DNA of 64,000 bases from positions 126,389,494 to 126,453,493 of the forward strand of contig NC_081552.1 of NCBI RefSeq assembly GCF_963082655.1, given 5' to 3'. Source of the stretch: Stomoxys calcitrans. Taxonomy: Eukaryota; Arthropoda; Insecta; Diptera; Muscidae. This document shows, one piece after another, positions 46,513 through 57,790 of the stretch (positions are counted from its first letter, which is position 1; every line of letters begins with the position of its first letter). Under the pieces are notes generated by a model that made no database searches, was not told the DNA's origin, and worked only from the letters and a program-made list of their open reading frames with translations. The position numbers were made by a program, and so were the translations under genes.

Positions 46513-46965
46513 TTTGTTGTTGTTGCTTTCCAATAAGGACATACAACTTAAAATAAAGCTGAAAGATTTTTTTCACAAACACAAGCGTTCCTAGATTGCT
46601 TATAGTCAAACAAAGCGGGCACGCATGCTTGATACCGTCGGCGTTCTCTGCGATTGTTGTAGGATACGGATACGCCGATTAAAAACACATTGATTAATTA
46701 TAGGCCCTACACACGATGAAACCAAAAGTTGTCGAAACAGACATGCAATATTTGATCGTATCGTTATCCATTTTGTTGGTAATCGTGTTTTACTACAATA
46801 ATGAATAAAAGACAAATTGTGCGATAAACGGCCCTGTGAATCTTGTATATTTTTCTTAACATTGGCTTTCTGAGGAGATGCTGATTGTTGATTGTCTGCC
46901 AGTCCGCATATTGAATTCACTCGTTTAGTTTATCATCTATATACTTGGAATACCTTAAAATCAAG
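46513..46965. other. Unassigned tract with a 104-codon ORF
   Basis: Minus-strand ORF 46606-46920 ('SICGLADNQQSASPQKANVK', ends 'TPTVSSMRARFV') is not recognised. It has no membrane segment or motif I can name. The adjacent sequence is AT-rich; it may be a captured or decayed piece of a transposon gene. Confidence 0.3.
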
Positions 46966-47860
46966 TATAAGTTAAGGTAGCACACATGCACTTAGTTATA
47001 ATGCACTAATGATAAGCATATCGATCTACTCAGAATCACTTCCTGATTCGATTTAGCTATGCCCGTCTGTCTGTCCATGTTAACTTGTGTACAAAGAACA
47101 GGTCGCAATTTTCATCTGATCGTCTTCAAACTTGGCACAGGCATCTTGTGTGGCTTAGAGACGAAGCCTATTGAAATTGGAAAAAATCGGTTCGGACTTG
47201 GATATAGCCCCCATATATATATTCGTCCGATTTATAGTAATAATGCAATAAAATGGTCATTTGTAAACCGATTACAGAATTTGGCACAACGGATTTTTTT
47301 AGATCTTTCAAAATTTTGGGCGAATTTCGTATGAATCGGTTCAGATTTTAGTATAGCTTCCATATATATGTTTCGCCCGATTTGCAGTAATAATTCAATT
47401 AAATGGTCATTTGTAAACCGATTCTCACGAAATTTGGAACAAAGGGTTTTCATATGACTCGTAACATTGCTGCAGTATTTCATGGAAATCGGTTCAGATT
47501 TATATATAGCTCCGATATATATGTATCACCCGACTTTCCCTTTTAGAGCCTAGAGCATATTTCTTGACTTTTTTTTTGTAAAAATTTTGCAGAATGTATT
47601 CTTTTATGATTTTTACTATGTGTACCGACTTTGGATGAAATCGGAACAGATTTAGATATAACTCCCATATATATATTTTTACTCTAAGGCCTTCGCAAGC
47701 GCATTTACCAAACAATTTTCTAGAAATTTTACTCATACGAAATCAAAATTCTTCATTTGAAATGAAAGCAAATTTTAATTTCGATGACTAAGCATGCATT
47801 CCCCAGCGGTGTAAGGTATCAAAAGGTCGGTTTTGCCTGACATTAGCCCCGAGATGGACG
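46966..47860 (+). mobile_element. Family D element
   Basis: Begins near a 'gaatcacttcctgattcgat' motif and a short 'gtctgtctgtcc' tract (47065-47077), then modules of 150-170 bp with 'cccatatatatattcgtccg' and 'atggtcatttgtaaaccgatt', and ends 'gcggtgtaaggtatcaaaag' / 'gtcggttttgcctgacatta'. The plan (GTCY tract, modules, right end after 'gtgtaaggtatc') parallels A and B, but the ends differ. Confidence 0.65.
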
Positions 47861-48060
47861 TTATAAGTATACCGATCGAGTGAGAATCACTTTCTGATTC
47901 GATTTAGGCATGTATGTTTGTTTATGTGTATGTCCATGTTAATTTGTGCACAAAGTACAGATCGCATTTCTGGTCCGATTTACTTCAAATTTTGCACAGG
48001 TGGCTTTTTTGGCCTAGAGACGGACGCTATTGATCGTATCGTAATTACTTTATCGATTTA
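47861..48060 (+). mobile_element. Family D element, start only
   Basis: Repeats the D start ('gaatcactttctgattcgat', 'tatgtccatgttaatttgtg') directly after the end of the first D copy, then stops after about 200 bp. This makes a head-to-tail D pair with the second copy truncated. Confidence 0.6.
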
Positions 48061-48239
48061 ACAGAATTCTTTTCGTTTTCAAATTTTCTTTTGAATTATT
48101 ACTTAATTTTTGGTTATTCTTTAACTTCTTATTATCAATAAGTAATTATTTAACTCATTATAGGTAACCCATTATTAGGTATTCCTACGAGTAACAAGAA
48201 TTTTCTTACTGGTATGCCTGTGGGTAATGGCATGTACTT

Positions 48240-49001
48240 ACCTAGTTTTCGCTGGGAACGATAAAATTCCAGTTAAATTTTCGGTTGAGGCCAAGGCTTA
48301 AGGTAAGAGTTTTTATACCAAATGTTTTAATAGGGGACTCATTAGCTGCTATAAATTCAATTTTGCGTTTTTCAGTTGGTTTTGGCGTTTTTCAGTTGAG
48401 GTAGCCGGGAACACAAATACATCAGCACCAGTATCGATGAGAAACTCATATTTTAGGTTTGTATCACGAACAAAAAGCGACATATCTGTTGGCAGTCCTC
48501 ATCCGTCACCGATGATGAGGAGCCTTTTAGTTTTCCGGAGAAAAATTTGGCACAAATGATACCAACAAAAAGGTTTATCACGTGACTTACTCTGTGACCT
48601 GCATCTTGATTTTGAACGGCTTCTTAATTGATTTGCGAGTGCCTCGATCTTCTTGGTTATTTCTTCAATTTTGGCTTTTAAATCCTGAATTTGTGTCGAC
48701 TCTGTCGGCTTTCTTGAGGATATAGCACTAACATCCCATGAATCCGCGGTTTCAGAAATCTTATCGGCCATTGGCTTTCGACATGTTTGAACCATAATGC
48801 TGGATTGTTGCGCCAGAATGGTGGAATTTTCACTGAAACTCTTGAAACCTCCACAGGGTCTGTTGGTAGCGGGTCATCCATTATAGAGTTTGGCGAAATA
48901 TTACCATGAGCCAATGGTGAATTCATTCCAGCAATGATTTCTTCAAAATGATTATCTAGAGCTCTGCTGGCGTTTCCGGTTGGCGAATGAAACATTGTCA
49001 T
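48240..49001 (-). pseudogene. Gypsy/Ty3-type gag-protease fragment
   Basis: Minus-strand ORF 49001-48678 contains 'VSVKIPPFWRNNPALWFKHV', the conserved N-terminal Gag block of arthropod Ty3/Gypsy elements. A frameshift near 48790 leads into 48795-48499, with a coiled-coil-like Lys/Glu stretch ('QDLKAKIEEITKKIEALANQ'), an Arg/Ser run and 'CWYH', the start of the usual Gag Cys/His end. Further on, 'YEFLIDTGADVFVFPA' (about 48470-48405) is the aspartic protease active site DTGA, followed by 'IKTFGIKTLTLSLGLNRKFN' near 48340. Sequence stops near 48245; RT and integrase are absent. Gag forms the particle and the protease matures it. Confidence 0.85.
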
Positions 49002-49012
49002 ATGTGCTTTAA

Positions 49013-49031
49013 CGTGTAGTCCGGGTCACCA
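49013..49031 (-). promoter_or_regulatory. Probable retrotransposon primer-binding site
   Basis: Minus strand TGGTGACCCGGACTACACG lies just upstream of the gag start (49001) and directly after 'CAAT'. The first nine bases equal a tRNA-Trp-type primer site (TGGTGACCC); the rest has diverged. Position and the preceding CA support it as the site priming minus-strand synthesis. Confidence 0.55.
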
Positions 49032-49284
49032 ATTGACATGGTTAAGGTGCAAAACGAAATAAAACGCAAACAATTAACAAATTTATGAATATTTTTATTT
49101 TTGCTTCCTGACACGTCACTTATATTTTTTCGAAAAATCAATTTTATCTGTACTATGAAAAGAAAAGATAATGACAATCCAATGCCTACTCAATCTAACA
49201 TATTTTTTAAAACTCAAAAGTGTTATATAAACTAACAAAGAAAATGAAAACTTAACCTACTTTGTTAAAAAATAAATAATTTAA
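49032..49284 (-). repeat. Possible 5' LTR remnant
   Basis: AT-rich DNA upstream of the primer site on the minus strand, ending in CA at about 49036. No second LTR and no clear TG start are visible, so the extent is a guess. Confidence 0.35.
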
Positions 49285-50037
49285 ACGATTGAGAATAATA
49301 AATGTGGATACACCACAATTATATAGCCTATGTTGCCTTCCAGACCAACTTACACAATATGCGAAAATTTCGAGAAAATCGGTTCTGCCGTTTTTCAGTC
49401 CAAAGGGAACAAACAAACCGAGTCCCGTATATCCGTGATTGGCTAATGTTCCCATTTTGGGCGTTTTTGTGGGGGTGTGGTGACCCCCTATACTTCGACA
49501 TGAATTTCTATGCCAGATTCGTTATCTACTCCCGCATACTTTCCATATGATACCCATATTGTCCTTATCGGTCCACTTTTGATTTTGGGTGGTGTTTTTG
49601 GGATAATGGTGGAGGGTCCGCCCCCTTCCGTTATCAATAAATTTTAAAGTCTATTCCTACTTCCTGACCATATTCGTAATCTACTCCCGAATACCTTTTA
49701 TTTGAGTCCCATATTGTCATGATCAAATAAACCTATTTAAAGGGGTTTTGGGGCTAGGGCGGCCCCCAGGTACTTGGACCCAACATTTATTATGAAATTC
49801 GTACTCTACGCCTGAATAACTTTAATTTGAATCCCATATTGTCCCGATCGGTCCACTTTTATTTTTGGGTAGTACTTTGGGGTAAGGGGGAGGGTCCGCC
49901 CCCTCCCGATATCAAAAGATTATATAGCCTATGTTTCCTTCCAGACCAACCTACACAATCTGTGAAAATTTCAAGATAATCGGTTCCGCCGTTTTTGAGT
50001 CTATACGGAACAAACACAAATTTAATTTTATATATTA
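49285..50037 (+). mobile_element. Family C variant: end of one copy plus a short second copy
   Basis: 49310-49420 is a C-type 3' end ('cgagaaaatcggttctgccg', 'gggaacaaacaaac'). C modules then run to a second 3' end at 49950-50037 ('aagataatcggttccgccg', 'tttaattttatatattagac'). The modules diverge from the main C family. It is followed directly by a C start at 50038. Confidence 0.65.
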
Positions 50038-50226
50038 GACTTGTTGAAACGGGCCCGCTCCGCTGCGCCTTCTCTTACTTTATATGGAACAAAACTATCG
50101 TTAAAATATTTGTATTCGACAATTAAAGAGCTTTTAGCGAAATACCATACTAGGAAAATAGTAGATACATATCGCTTGACCAACAACTTAACTATATAAG
50201 TGTCTTTATCTCAATTCAATTTGATC

Positions 50227-50304
50227 TTTTTTGGACAACGAATTCGCTCGGAGCATTTAATAGAATGACATTAAATGCTCCGAGAAAATTCGAGGTCCAA
50301 AAAA
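50227..50304. repeat. 78-bp palindrome with perfect 15-bp stem (copy 1)
   Basis: Inner stem CTCGGAGCATTTAAT (50247-50261) pairs exactly with 50270-50284 across an 8-nt loop; outer arms 'ttttttggac' (50227) and 'gtccaaaaaa' (50304) extend it to ~35 bp with four or five mismatches. A poly(A) run of about 28 follows. It sits within C sequence and resembles a tiny foldback element. Confidence 0.85.
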
Positions 50305-50436
50305 AAAAAAAAAAAAAAAAAAAATTATTTCCACCCGATTTCCGACTTAGGAGTGTTTTCGGGGATGAGGTTGTCCTGTAGACACTTGGCACTAAAAAAA
50401 ATATCAGCATCGTGCTCTTGTCTCAAATACAATTTA

Positions 50437-51243
50437 TTATACCCTCCACCATAAGATGGGGGGTATACTAATTTCGTCATTCTCTTTGTAACTACTCGAA
50501 ATATTCGTCTGAGACCCCATAAAGTATATATATTCTTGATCGTCGTGACATTTTATGTCGATCTAGCCATGTCCGTCCGTCTGTCCGTCCGTCCGTCTGT
50601 CCGTCCGTCCGTCCGTCTGTCTGTCGAAAGCACGCTAACTTCCGCAGGAGTAAAGCTAGCCGCTTGAAATTTTGCACAAATACTTCTTATTAGTGTAGGT
50701 CGGTTGTTATTGTAAATGGGCCATATCGAACCATGTTTTGATATAGGTGCCATATACACCGATCTTGGGTCTTGACTTCTTGAGCCTCTAGATTGCACAA
50801 TTCTTATCCGATTGGAATGAAATTTTGCACGACGACTTTTGCTATGATATCTGTGCCAACTGTGCCAAATATGGTTCAAATCGGTTCATAACTTGATATA
50901 ACTGCCATATAAACCGATCTTGGGTCTTGAATTCTTGAGCCTCTAGAGTGCGCAATTCTTATCCGATTGGGACGAAATTTTGCACGACTTGTTTTGTTAT
51001 TATATCCAACAACTGTGCCAAGTATGGTTCAAATCGGTCAATAACCTGATATAGCTGCCATATAAACCGATCTTGGGTCTTGACTTCTTGAGCCTCTAGA
51101 GGGCACAATTCTTATTCGATTTGAATGAATTTTTGCACGAAGTATTTTGTTATGATATCCAATAACTGTGCCAAGTATGGTTGAAATCGGTCAATAACTT
51201 GATATAGTTGTCATATAAACAGATCTGGGGATTTGACTTCTTG
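50437..51243 (+). mobile_element. Family A element, 3'-truncated at a CTTG
   Basis: Canonical left end TTATACCCTCCACCAT at 50437 and a (GTCC/GTCT)n tract 50571-50625, but after about four modules it ends at 'ggggatttgacttcttg' (51243), inside a module. The target is preserved in the duplicated copy: 'caattta|tttaaacctc' at 52471-52487, showing insertion between Ts with no target duplication. Confidence 0.92.
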
Positions 51244-51470
51244 TTTAAACCTCATATTGCCATTGGTTTAAGAAGAGTTTGTAGGATGAAGCGTCCCCCA
51301 AACACTTGGCTCCAAAATTGGGTATCAAATTAGTTTTCTAATCTCAAATATCTTTCAATTGAACCACATGTTGGCATGGTCGGTAAAGTTTTACCCTCTG
51401 GGGGGTTTTTGGAGAAAGAGCGGTGCCCCAAATACATGGTCCAACATTCGGATATTCGTATTCAACTCCC

Positions 51471-51886
51471 AAATACTTTATTTTACCCCCATATTGCGAT
51501 GGTCAGTAAATAATTGCTGTTTGTGGTCTATTTTGGGAGTGGGGTAGACCCCAAACACTAAGCCCTGAAAATATATCAGCAACGTGCTCGATTCTCAAAT
51601 ATCTATATATTATTTAGTTGAACCCCATATTTTCATTGACCTCGAAATGAGATACGAAATTCTTTTTATACCCTCCACAAATACTTTATTTTACCCCCAT
51701 ATTGAGATGGTCAGTAAATAATTGCTGTTTGTGGTCTATTTTGGGAGAGGGGTAGACCCTAAACACTAAGCCCTGAAAATACATCAGCAACGTGCTCGAT
51801 TCTCATATATCTATATGTTATTTAGTTGAACTCCATATTTTCATTGACCTCGAAATGAGATACGAAATTCTTTTTATACCCTCCAC
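51471..51886. repeat. 208-bp tandem duplication (first pair)
   Basis: 51471-51678 and 51679-51886 are near-identical. Each ends with the first ~13 bases of the A left end ('tttttataccctccac'), so the duplication took place after an A element had inserted there. The pair recurs at 52705-53120. Confidence 0.88.
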
Positions 51887-52278
51887 CATAAGATGGGGGG
51901 TATACTTATTTCGTCATTCTGTATGTAACTACTCGAAATATTCGTCTGAGACCCCATAAAGTATATATATTCTTGATCGTCGTGACATTTTATGTCGATC
52001 TAGCCATGTCCGTCCGTCTGTCCGTCCGTCCGTCCGTCTGTCTGTCGAAAGCACGCTAACTTCCGAAGGAGTAAAGCTAGCCGCTTGAAATTTTGCACAA
52101 ATACTTCTTATTAGTGTAGGTCGGTTGGTATTGTAAATGGGCCATATCGGTCCATGTTTTGATATAGCTGTCATATAAACCGATCTTGGGTCTTGACTTC
52201 TTGAGCCTTTAGAGGGCACAATTCTTATCCGATTTGAATGAATTTTTGCATGAAGTATTTCGTTATGATATCCATTTT
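51874..52278 (+). mobile_element. Family A element, left part only
   Basis: Left end, (GTCC/GTCT)n tract at 52009-52045 and one module and a half, then a break at about 52278 ('gttatgatatccatttttcg') against the duplicated palindrome. It shares its left flank with the A element at 53108, so both descend from one insertion copied by the 1234-bp duplication. Confidence 0.88.
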
Positions 52279-52353
52279 TCGTTATGACAACGAATTCGCT
52301 CGGAGCATTTAATAGAATGGCATTAAATGCTCCGAGAAAATTCGAGGTCCAAA
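52279..52353. repeat. Same palindrome, duplicated copy 2
   Basis: Inner stem 52299-52313 / 52322-52336 is identical; the loop differs by one base (agaatggc). The left outer arm is cut by the end of an A fragment, and the A-run is shorter (about 11). Confidence 0.85.
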
Positions 52354-52704
52354 AAAAAAAACACTTTATTTCCACCCAATTTCCGACTTAGGAGTGTTTT
52401 CGGGGATGAGGTGGTCCCGTAGACACTTGACACTAAAAAAAATATCAGCATCGTGCTCTTGTCTCAAATACAATTTATTTAAACCTCATATTGCCATTGG
52501 TTTAAGAAGAGTTTGTAGGATGAAGCGTCCCCCAAACACTTGGCTCCAAAATTGGGTATCAAATTAGTTTTCTAATCTCAAATATCTTTCAATTGAACCA
52601 CATGTTGGCATGGTCGGTAAAGTTTTACCCTCTGGGGGGTTTTTGGAGAAAGAGCGGTGCCCCAAATACATGGTCCAACATTCGGATATTCGTATTCAAC
52701 TCCC

Positions 52705-53120
52705 AAATACTTTATTTTACCCCCATATTGCGATGGTCAGTAAATAATTGCTGTTTGTGGTCTATTTTGGGAGTGGGGTAGACCCCAAACACTAAGCCCT
52801 GAAAATATATCAGCAACGTGCTCGATTCTCAAATATCTATATATTATTTAGTTGAACCCCATATTTTCATTGACCTCGAAATGAGATACGAAATTCTTTT
52901 TATACCCTCCACAAATACTTTATTTTACCCCCATATTGCGATGGTCAGTAAATAATTGCTGTTTGTGGTCTATTTTGGGAGTGGGGTAGACCCCAAACAC
53001 TAAGCCCTGAAAATATATCAGCAACGTGCTCGATTCTCAAATATCTATATATTATTTAGTTGAACCCCATATTTTCATTGACCTCGAAATGAGATATGAA
53101 ATTCTTTTTATACCCTCCAC
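52705..53120. repeat. 208-bp tandem duplication (second pair)
   Basis: 52705-52912 and 52913-53120 repeat 51471-51886 at an offset of 1234 bp, including the truncated A start at the internal junction. Confidence 0.88.
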
Positions 53121-54238
53121 CATAAGATGGGGGGTATACTAATTTCGTCATTCTGTTTGTAACTACTCGAAATATTCGTCTGAGACCCCATAAAGTATAT
53201 ATATTCTTGATCGTCGTGACATTTTATGTCGATCTAGCCATGTCCGTCCGTCTGTCCGTCCGTCCGTCTGTCTGTCGAAAGCACGCGAACTTCCGAAGGA
53301 GTAAAGCTAGCCGCTTGAAATTTTGCATAAATACTTCTTATTAGTGTAGGTCGGTTGGTATTGTAAATGGGCCATATCGGTCCATGTTTTGATATAGCTG
53401 TCATATAAACCGATCTTGGGTCTTGACTTCTTGAGCCTTTAGAGGGCACAATTCTTATCCGATTTGAATGAATTTTTGCACGAAGTATTTCGTTATGATA
53501 TCCAACAACTGTGCCAAGTATGGTTGAAATCGGTCCATAACCTGATATAGCTGTCATATAAACCGATCTTGGGTCTTGACTTCTAGAGCCTCTAGAGTGC
53601 GCAATTCTTATCCGATTGGAATGAAATTTCGCACGACGTGTTTTGTCATGATATCCAACAACTATGCCAAGAATGGTTCAAATCAGTCCATAACCTGATA
53701 TAGGTGTCATATAAACCGATATTGGGTCTTGACTTCTTGAACCTCTAGAGGGCGCAATTATTATATGATTTGAATGAATTTTGGCACGACGTGTTTTGTT
53801 ATAATATCCAACAACTGTACCAAGTATGGTTCAAATCGGTTCATAACCTGATATAGCTGTCATATAAACCGATCTGGGATCTTGACTTCTTGAGCCTCTA
53901 GAGGTCGTAATTATTATCCGATATGCCTGATATGGTCTGAATCGGTCTATAGCCCGATACAGCTCGCATATAAATCGATCTCTCTATTTTACTTCTTGAG
54001 CCCCCAAAGGGCGCAATTCTTATTCGAATTGGCTGACATTTTACACAGGCTTCCAACATATAATTTAATTGTGGTCCAAACCGGACCATATCTTGCTATC
54101 GCTCTAATAGCAGAGGAAATCTTTTCTTATATCCTTTTTTCCCAATGAAGAGATGCCCGGAAAAGAACTCGACAAATGCGATCCATGGTGGAGGGTATAT
54201 AAGATTCGGCCCGGCCGAACTTAGCACGCTTTTACTTG
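53108..54238 (+). mobile_element. Family A element, complete
   Basis: TTATACCCTCCACCAT at 53108, a short (GTCC/GTCT)n tract 53243-53275, about five modules, ATGGTGGAGGGTATA near 54186, hairpin 54207-54221, tail ending CTTTTACTTG at 54238. The C sequence resumes with 'ttctaatctc', as expected from uninterrupted C copies. Confidence 0.92.
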
Positions 54239-55440
54239 TTCTAATCTCTAATAACATTCATTTAAACCCTTTTTTTGCAAAAGTCAGAAAATACGTCCGG
54301 TTTGCGGTATGTGCCCTAAAAACTATGAATATCGAGCTCCACTGTCTTGAAGACCCAAATTGTCTTGGTGAACAAATACGTCCTATTTAGGGGTTTTTAT
54401 GGTAGTAGGACGTCCCCGAGACAGTTGGTCCCGAATGTTGACATCAGATTCATACCCTACTCTCAAATACCTTCCATTTGAGCCCCATATTTCTATAGTC
54501 GGCAAACCTGACCTGTTTGGGAAGTGTTTTGGGGGGATGGGGCGGCCGTTCAGTGACTTCGCTCTGAAAATATATATATTATTCGTGTTCTACTCTAAAA
54601 TATCACTTATTACAGCCCAAATTGGAATGGTCAGCAAATATGTCCTATATGGGGTGGCCCTATAGACACTTTTTCCCGAATACTGATAACAGATCCCTGT
54701 TTTACTGCCAGAGACCTTTCATTTGAGCCCCATATTGCTACGGTCGTAAATTTGTCCTCTTTTGGGGGTGTTCTTGGGAGGGGCGGAACCCCAAACACTT
54801 GGCTCCACATTTGGATATCAAATTTGTACTCTACACTCAAAAACCGTTTATTTAAGCCCCATGTCGCCATTGTCAGTAAATAAGTCCTGTTTGGGGTTGG
54901 TGAAGGGGTGGACTCCCAGAAACTTGCCCCCACATTTAGAAATCAGATTCGTATTCTACTCGCAAATACCTTTTATTTGAGTCTCATATTGCCATGATCG
55001 GTAAATATGTCCTACTTAGGGGTGCTTTTGGGGTTGGGGGGGTCCCCCTAACACTTGGTTCGACAATTGGATATCAGATACGTATTCTTATCCTAAATAC
55101 CTTTCATTTTAGTCCCACATTGTCGTGATTGGTCTAAATGTATGTTTGGTAGGTTTTAGGGTGGGGCGGTTCCCCTAGGTACCCCATCCGAAATTTTGAT
55201 ACCAAATTTTTATTTTTAGGGTATTATATGAGAGCACACAAAATTTCGCTTAAATCGCACCACCCATCTCCGAGATCTGGCGTTTCTGAAAATTAGGGTA
55301 AGGCCCTCCCCCTTCAGATATCAAAAAATGTAGTACCCTATTTTCACCACGGGATCATTATGCACCATCTGTGATGTGAAAATTTCAAGAAAATCTGTTC
55401 AGCCGTTTTAGAGTCTATAAGGAACACACAAACAAACAAA

Positions 55441-55527
55441 CTAGGATCGGAAAGGAATATTTCGATGTGCTGCAAACGGAATGACAAAATGAATATACTC
55501 CTATCCTTCGGTGGTGGGTATAAAAAC
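55441..55527 (-). repeat. Family B left-end fragment
   Basis: About 80 bp: 'aatatttcgatgtgctgcaa', 'cggaatgacaaaatgaatat' and CTTCGGTGGTGGGTATAA, the reverse of the B left terminus. The microsatellite and all modules are missing. Confidence 0.8.
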
Positions 55528-56990
55528 AAAACAAAAACGTATTTCTGTTTGGTTTTTCACAACCGCCTCTATCATCGGTCGGTGTCAGTGAGGTGTAAAC
55601 GGTGCATGGAGTGGATACATTTCCGATCTTGCTCTGGCCTTACGTCACTACGGGATTATAGTCAGACTGAATATATAGCAAGTTCTTGTCCGAACATAGA
55701 CAACCGCCTTCTGCGTACTCGTCGCTCGGCTATGTTTCCTCCCAGACCTCTCCCGTGCGGCAATATACGCTACAGCGGCATCCCAGCCCCAATATTAACA
55801 GCCAGTGCCGAGTAGTGCGTATTTTTTGCAATCGAATTGCAATGGTATGAGAGACAAGATCGATTTTAGATTTTATGAATCGGATAAACATATTGCTTGC
55901 GGAGATCAGTTGTCACGGATTCAATGTGATACGTAAGGATCGATTTAGGAATGGAGGTGGGGGATCGGCCTTCGTGATACATCATTCCGTGCAGTATAGA
56001 CTCATCTCGCCTGCGCCTGGCGCTAGCGACCCTAACATGGAGTACACGGGGACAGCAGTCAGGTCCGGTACTGCCGACAAAGAGCTATACCACGTGTACA
56101 TACCGTCGGTTGGTAGTTGTTAGCCAGTTTCTGGCAAAGCTTACTAGCCCGACATAATTGGGCTATTGTCTGACCATTATCTTCTGTTTCTATGAGACTT
56201 TAATGCGCATCACGTTTCATGGCATTCTTCCCTAGGTAACGACCAACATGGCGTAGCTTTGGCCGAGCTGATGGAAAGCTCCACTTTTTGCACGGTGAAT
56301 AAGGATGCCCCCACTAGAATTGAGAGAAGATGCTGCAGCTCGCCAGGCATTTCAAAAGCATCGCCTGATCCCTTGAATAAAGTATCCTGGCAAGCCGTGA
56401 TTACTTTGGGATCAGACCACCTCCCCATAATTTTCGTAATCTCTGAGCGATGGACGTTTATCAATCAAAAGAACGCCGATTGGTTCGCTTCAGAGAGTAT
56501 ACCAATCGCCGCTTCAGTGAACTTACACCCCCTCTAATGTGCTAGTTGCTGATAGGAAATTTCGAGACATCATTAACGCAGCAGCCGCTCGCTTTATACC
56601 AGCCGGTCGAATATCCAAAGTGGGGTCCAATTTCACGGCGCAGGCAGTGGTACTCGCAAACGAGGGTGATGGGATACACACAATAACCCTAGAATCAGCG
56701 AGTTGAATCTGAAAATAAACAGGGTAGTCAACGAACATAAGCGGAATTTGTGGCTGGAACACTGAGAGCAATGTAACTTAGGCATTGGTTAAAGCAAGCT
56801 GTTGTCTACTATTAATTGACTCTCGAACTCCGGTAGATGGGATAATATTACCTCAGTCACTTTTGGCGACGTCCAGCCATTTGTGGAATTACGGGATGAG
56901 AAGTCGAAGCACCGTAGAGTGAAACAGGGAGTCAACTAAGGCGGGGTGATATCTCTTGCACTGTTTAACATCTACCTATTCTACATTCCA
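55528..56990 (+). mobile_element. LINE fragment: Cys/His segment, endonuclease, linker, RT stub
   Basis: 55590-55690 has 'CKRCMEWIHFRSCSGL', a PHD/zinc-finger-like segment found at the ORF2 start of some LINEs. 55875-56123 gives endonuclease strands ('ILLAEISCHGFNVIRKDRF', 'GGGSAFVIH'). 56259-56470 ends the endonuclease with 'LGSDHLPIIFVISE', the catalytic SDH motif. A linker follows ('RWDNITSVTFGD' near 56838), and the sequence then jumps to 'KQGVN-stop-GGVISLALFNI' (56925-56980), RT motif 4 with Gln replaced by TAA. RT motifs 1-3 are deleted. Confidence 0.8.
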
Positions 56991-57608
56991 CACACATGGA
57001 AATCATGACAGAACACCGCATTAAGTCAAATCAGCAGATCGGTTTATATGGGAGCTATACCAGGTAATAGACCGATTTGGATATTACTTAGCACATTTGT
57101 TGAAAGTCATAACAGAACACTTCATGCGAAATCGGACAAACATTGCGGCTTGTAAGGGCTGATCTAGTCAAATCGGGAGATCGGTTTATATGAGAACTAT
57201 ATCAGATTATGAACTGATTTGGACCGTGCTTGGCACAGTTGTTGGAAGTCTTAACAGAACATTACATACTCAATCTCAGCCAAATCATACAAAAATTGCG
57301 GCTTCCAGGGGATCAAGAAGTCAAATCGGGAAATATATATATATGGGAGCTATATCTAAATCTGAAGCGATATGGCGCATTTGCAATCCCCAATGACCTA
57401 CATCAATATTAAGTATCTGTGCAAAATTTCAAGCGGCTAGTTTTACGCGTTCGACACTATCGTGATTTTGGCAGACGGACGAACGGACATGGCTAGATAG
57501 ACTCAGAACGTCGAGACGATCAAGAATATATGTACTTTATGGGATCTTAATCGAATATTTCGAGGTGTTACAAACGGTATGACTAGATTAGTGAACGGTG
57601 GTGGGTAT
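56991..57608 (-). mobile_element. Family A variant, left end and modules
   Basis: Four modules of the A-variant type seen at 39098-39782 ('aattgcggcttccaggggat'), a vestigial microsatellite ('cagacggacgaacggacatg', 57474-57491) and a left end GGTGGTGGGTATAA at 57608. The right end is missing. Confidence 0.75.
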
Positions 57609-57660
57609 AAAAGCGTGCTATGTTCGGCCGGGCCGAATTTTGGTACCCATCACCATTGAT
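57609..57660 (-). repeat. A/B-type right-end fragment
   Basis: 'agcgtgctatgttcggccgggccgaa' (tail and hairpin) plus 'tacccatcaccattg' directly abuts the left end of the previous element, so two element ends are joined end to end with only about 50 bp of the second remaining. Confidence 0.7.
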
Positions 57661-57790
57661 TCCATTTAAATTTTTTATTGTATTTGAATTTTATTATGAT
57701 AAAATCCATACAAAAGATAATGTCTTATATAAAATGATAAGTACAATGTGGTACAAATGGAGATTTTAATACGAATATAGGGAAGGAAGA
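57661..57790. other. Short AT-rich tract, nothing recognised
   Basis: No ORF or repeat assigned. Confidence 0.3.

Larger units (their letters stand above)
50038..55440 (+). mobile_element. Family C element interrupted by A insertions and a duplication
   Basis: C start 'gggcccgctccgctgcgcc' at 50051-50070; C modules at 50038-50436, 51244-51873, 52279-53107 and 54239-55440; C tail at 55395-55440 ('cgttttagagtctataagg', 'acacacaaacaaac'). It is broken by the A elements at 50437, 51874 and 53108 and by a 1234-bp duplication. Non-coding. Confidence 0.8.
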
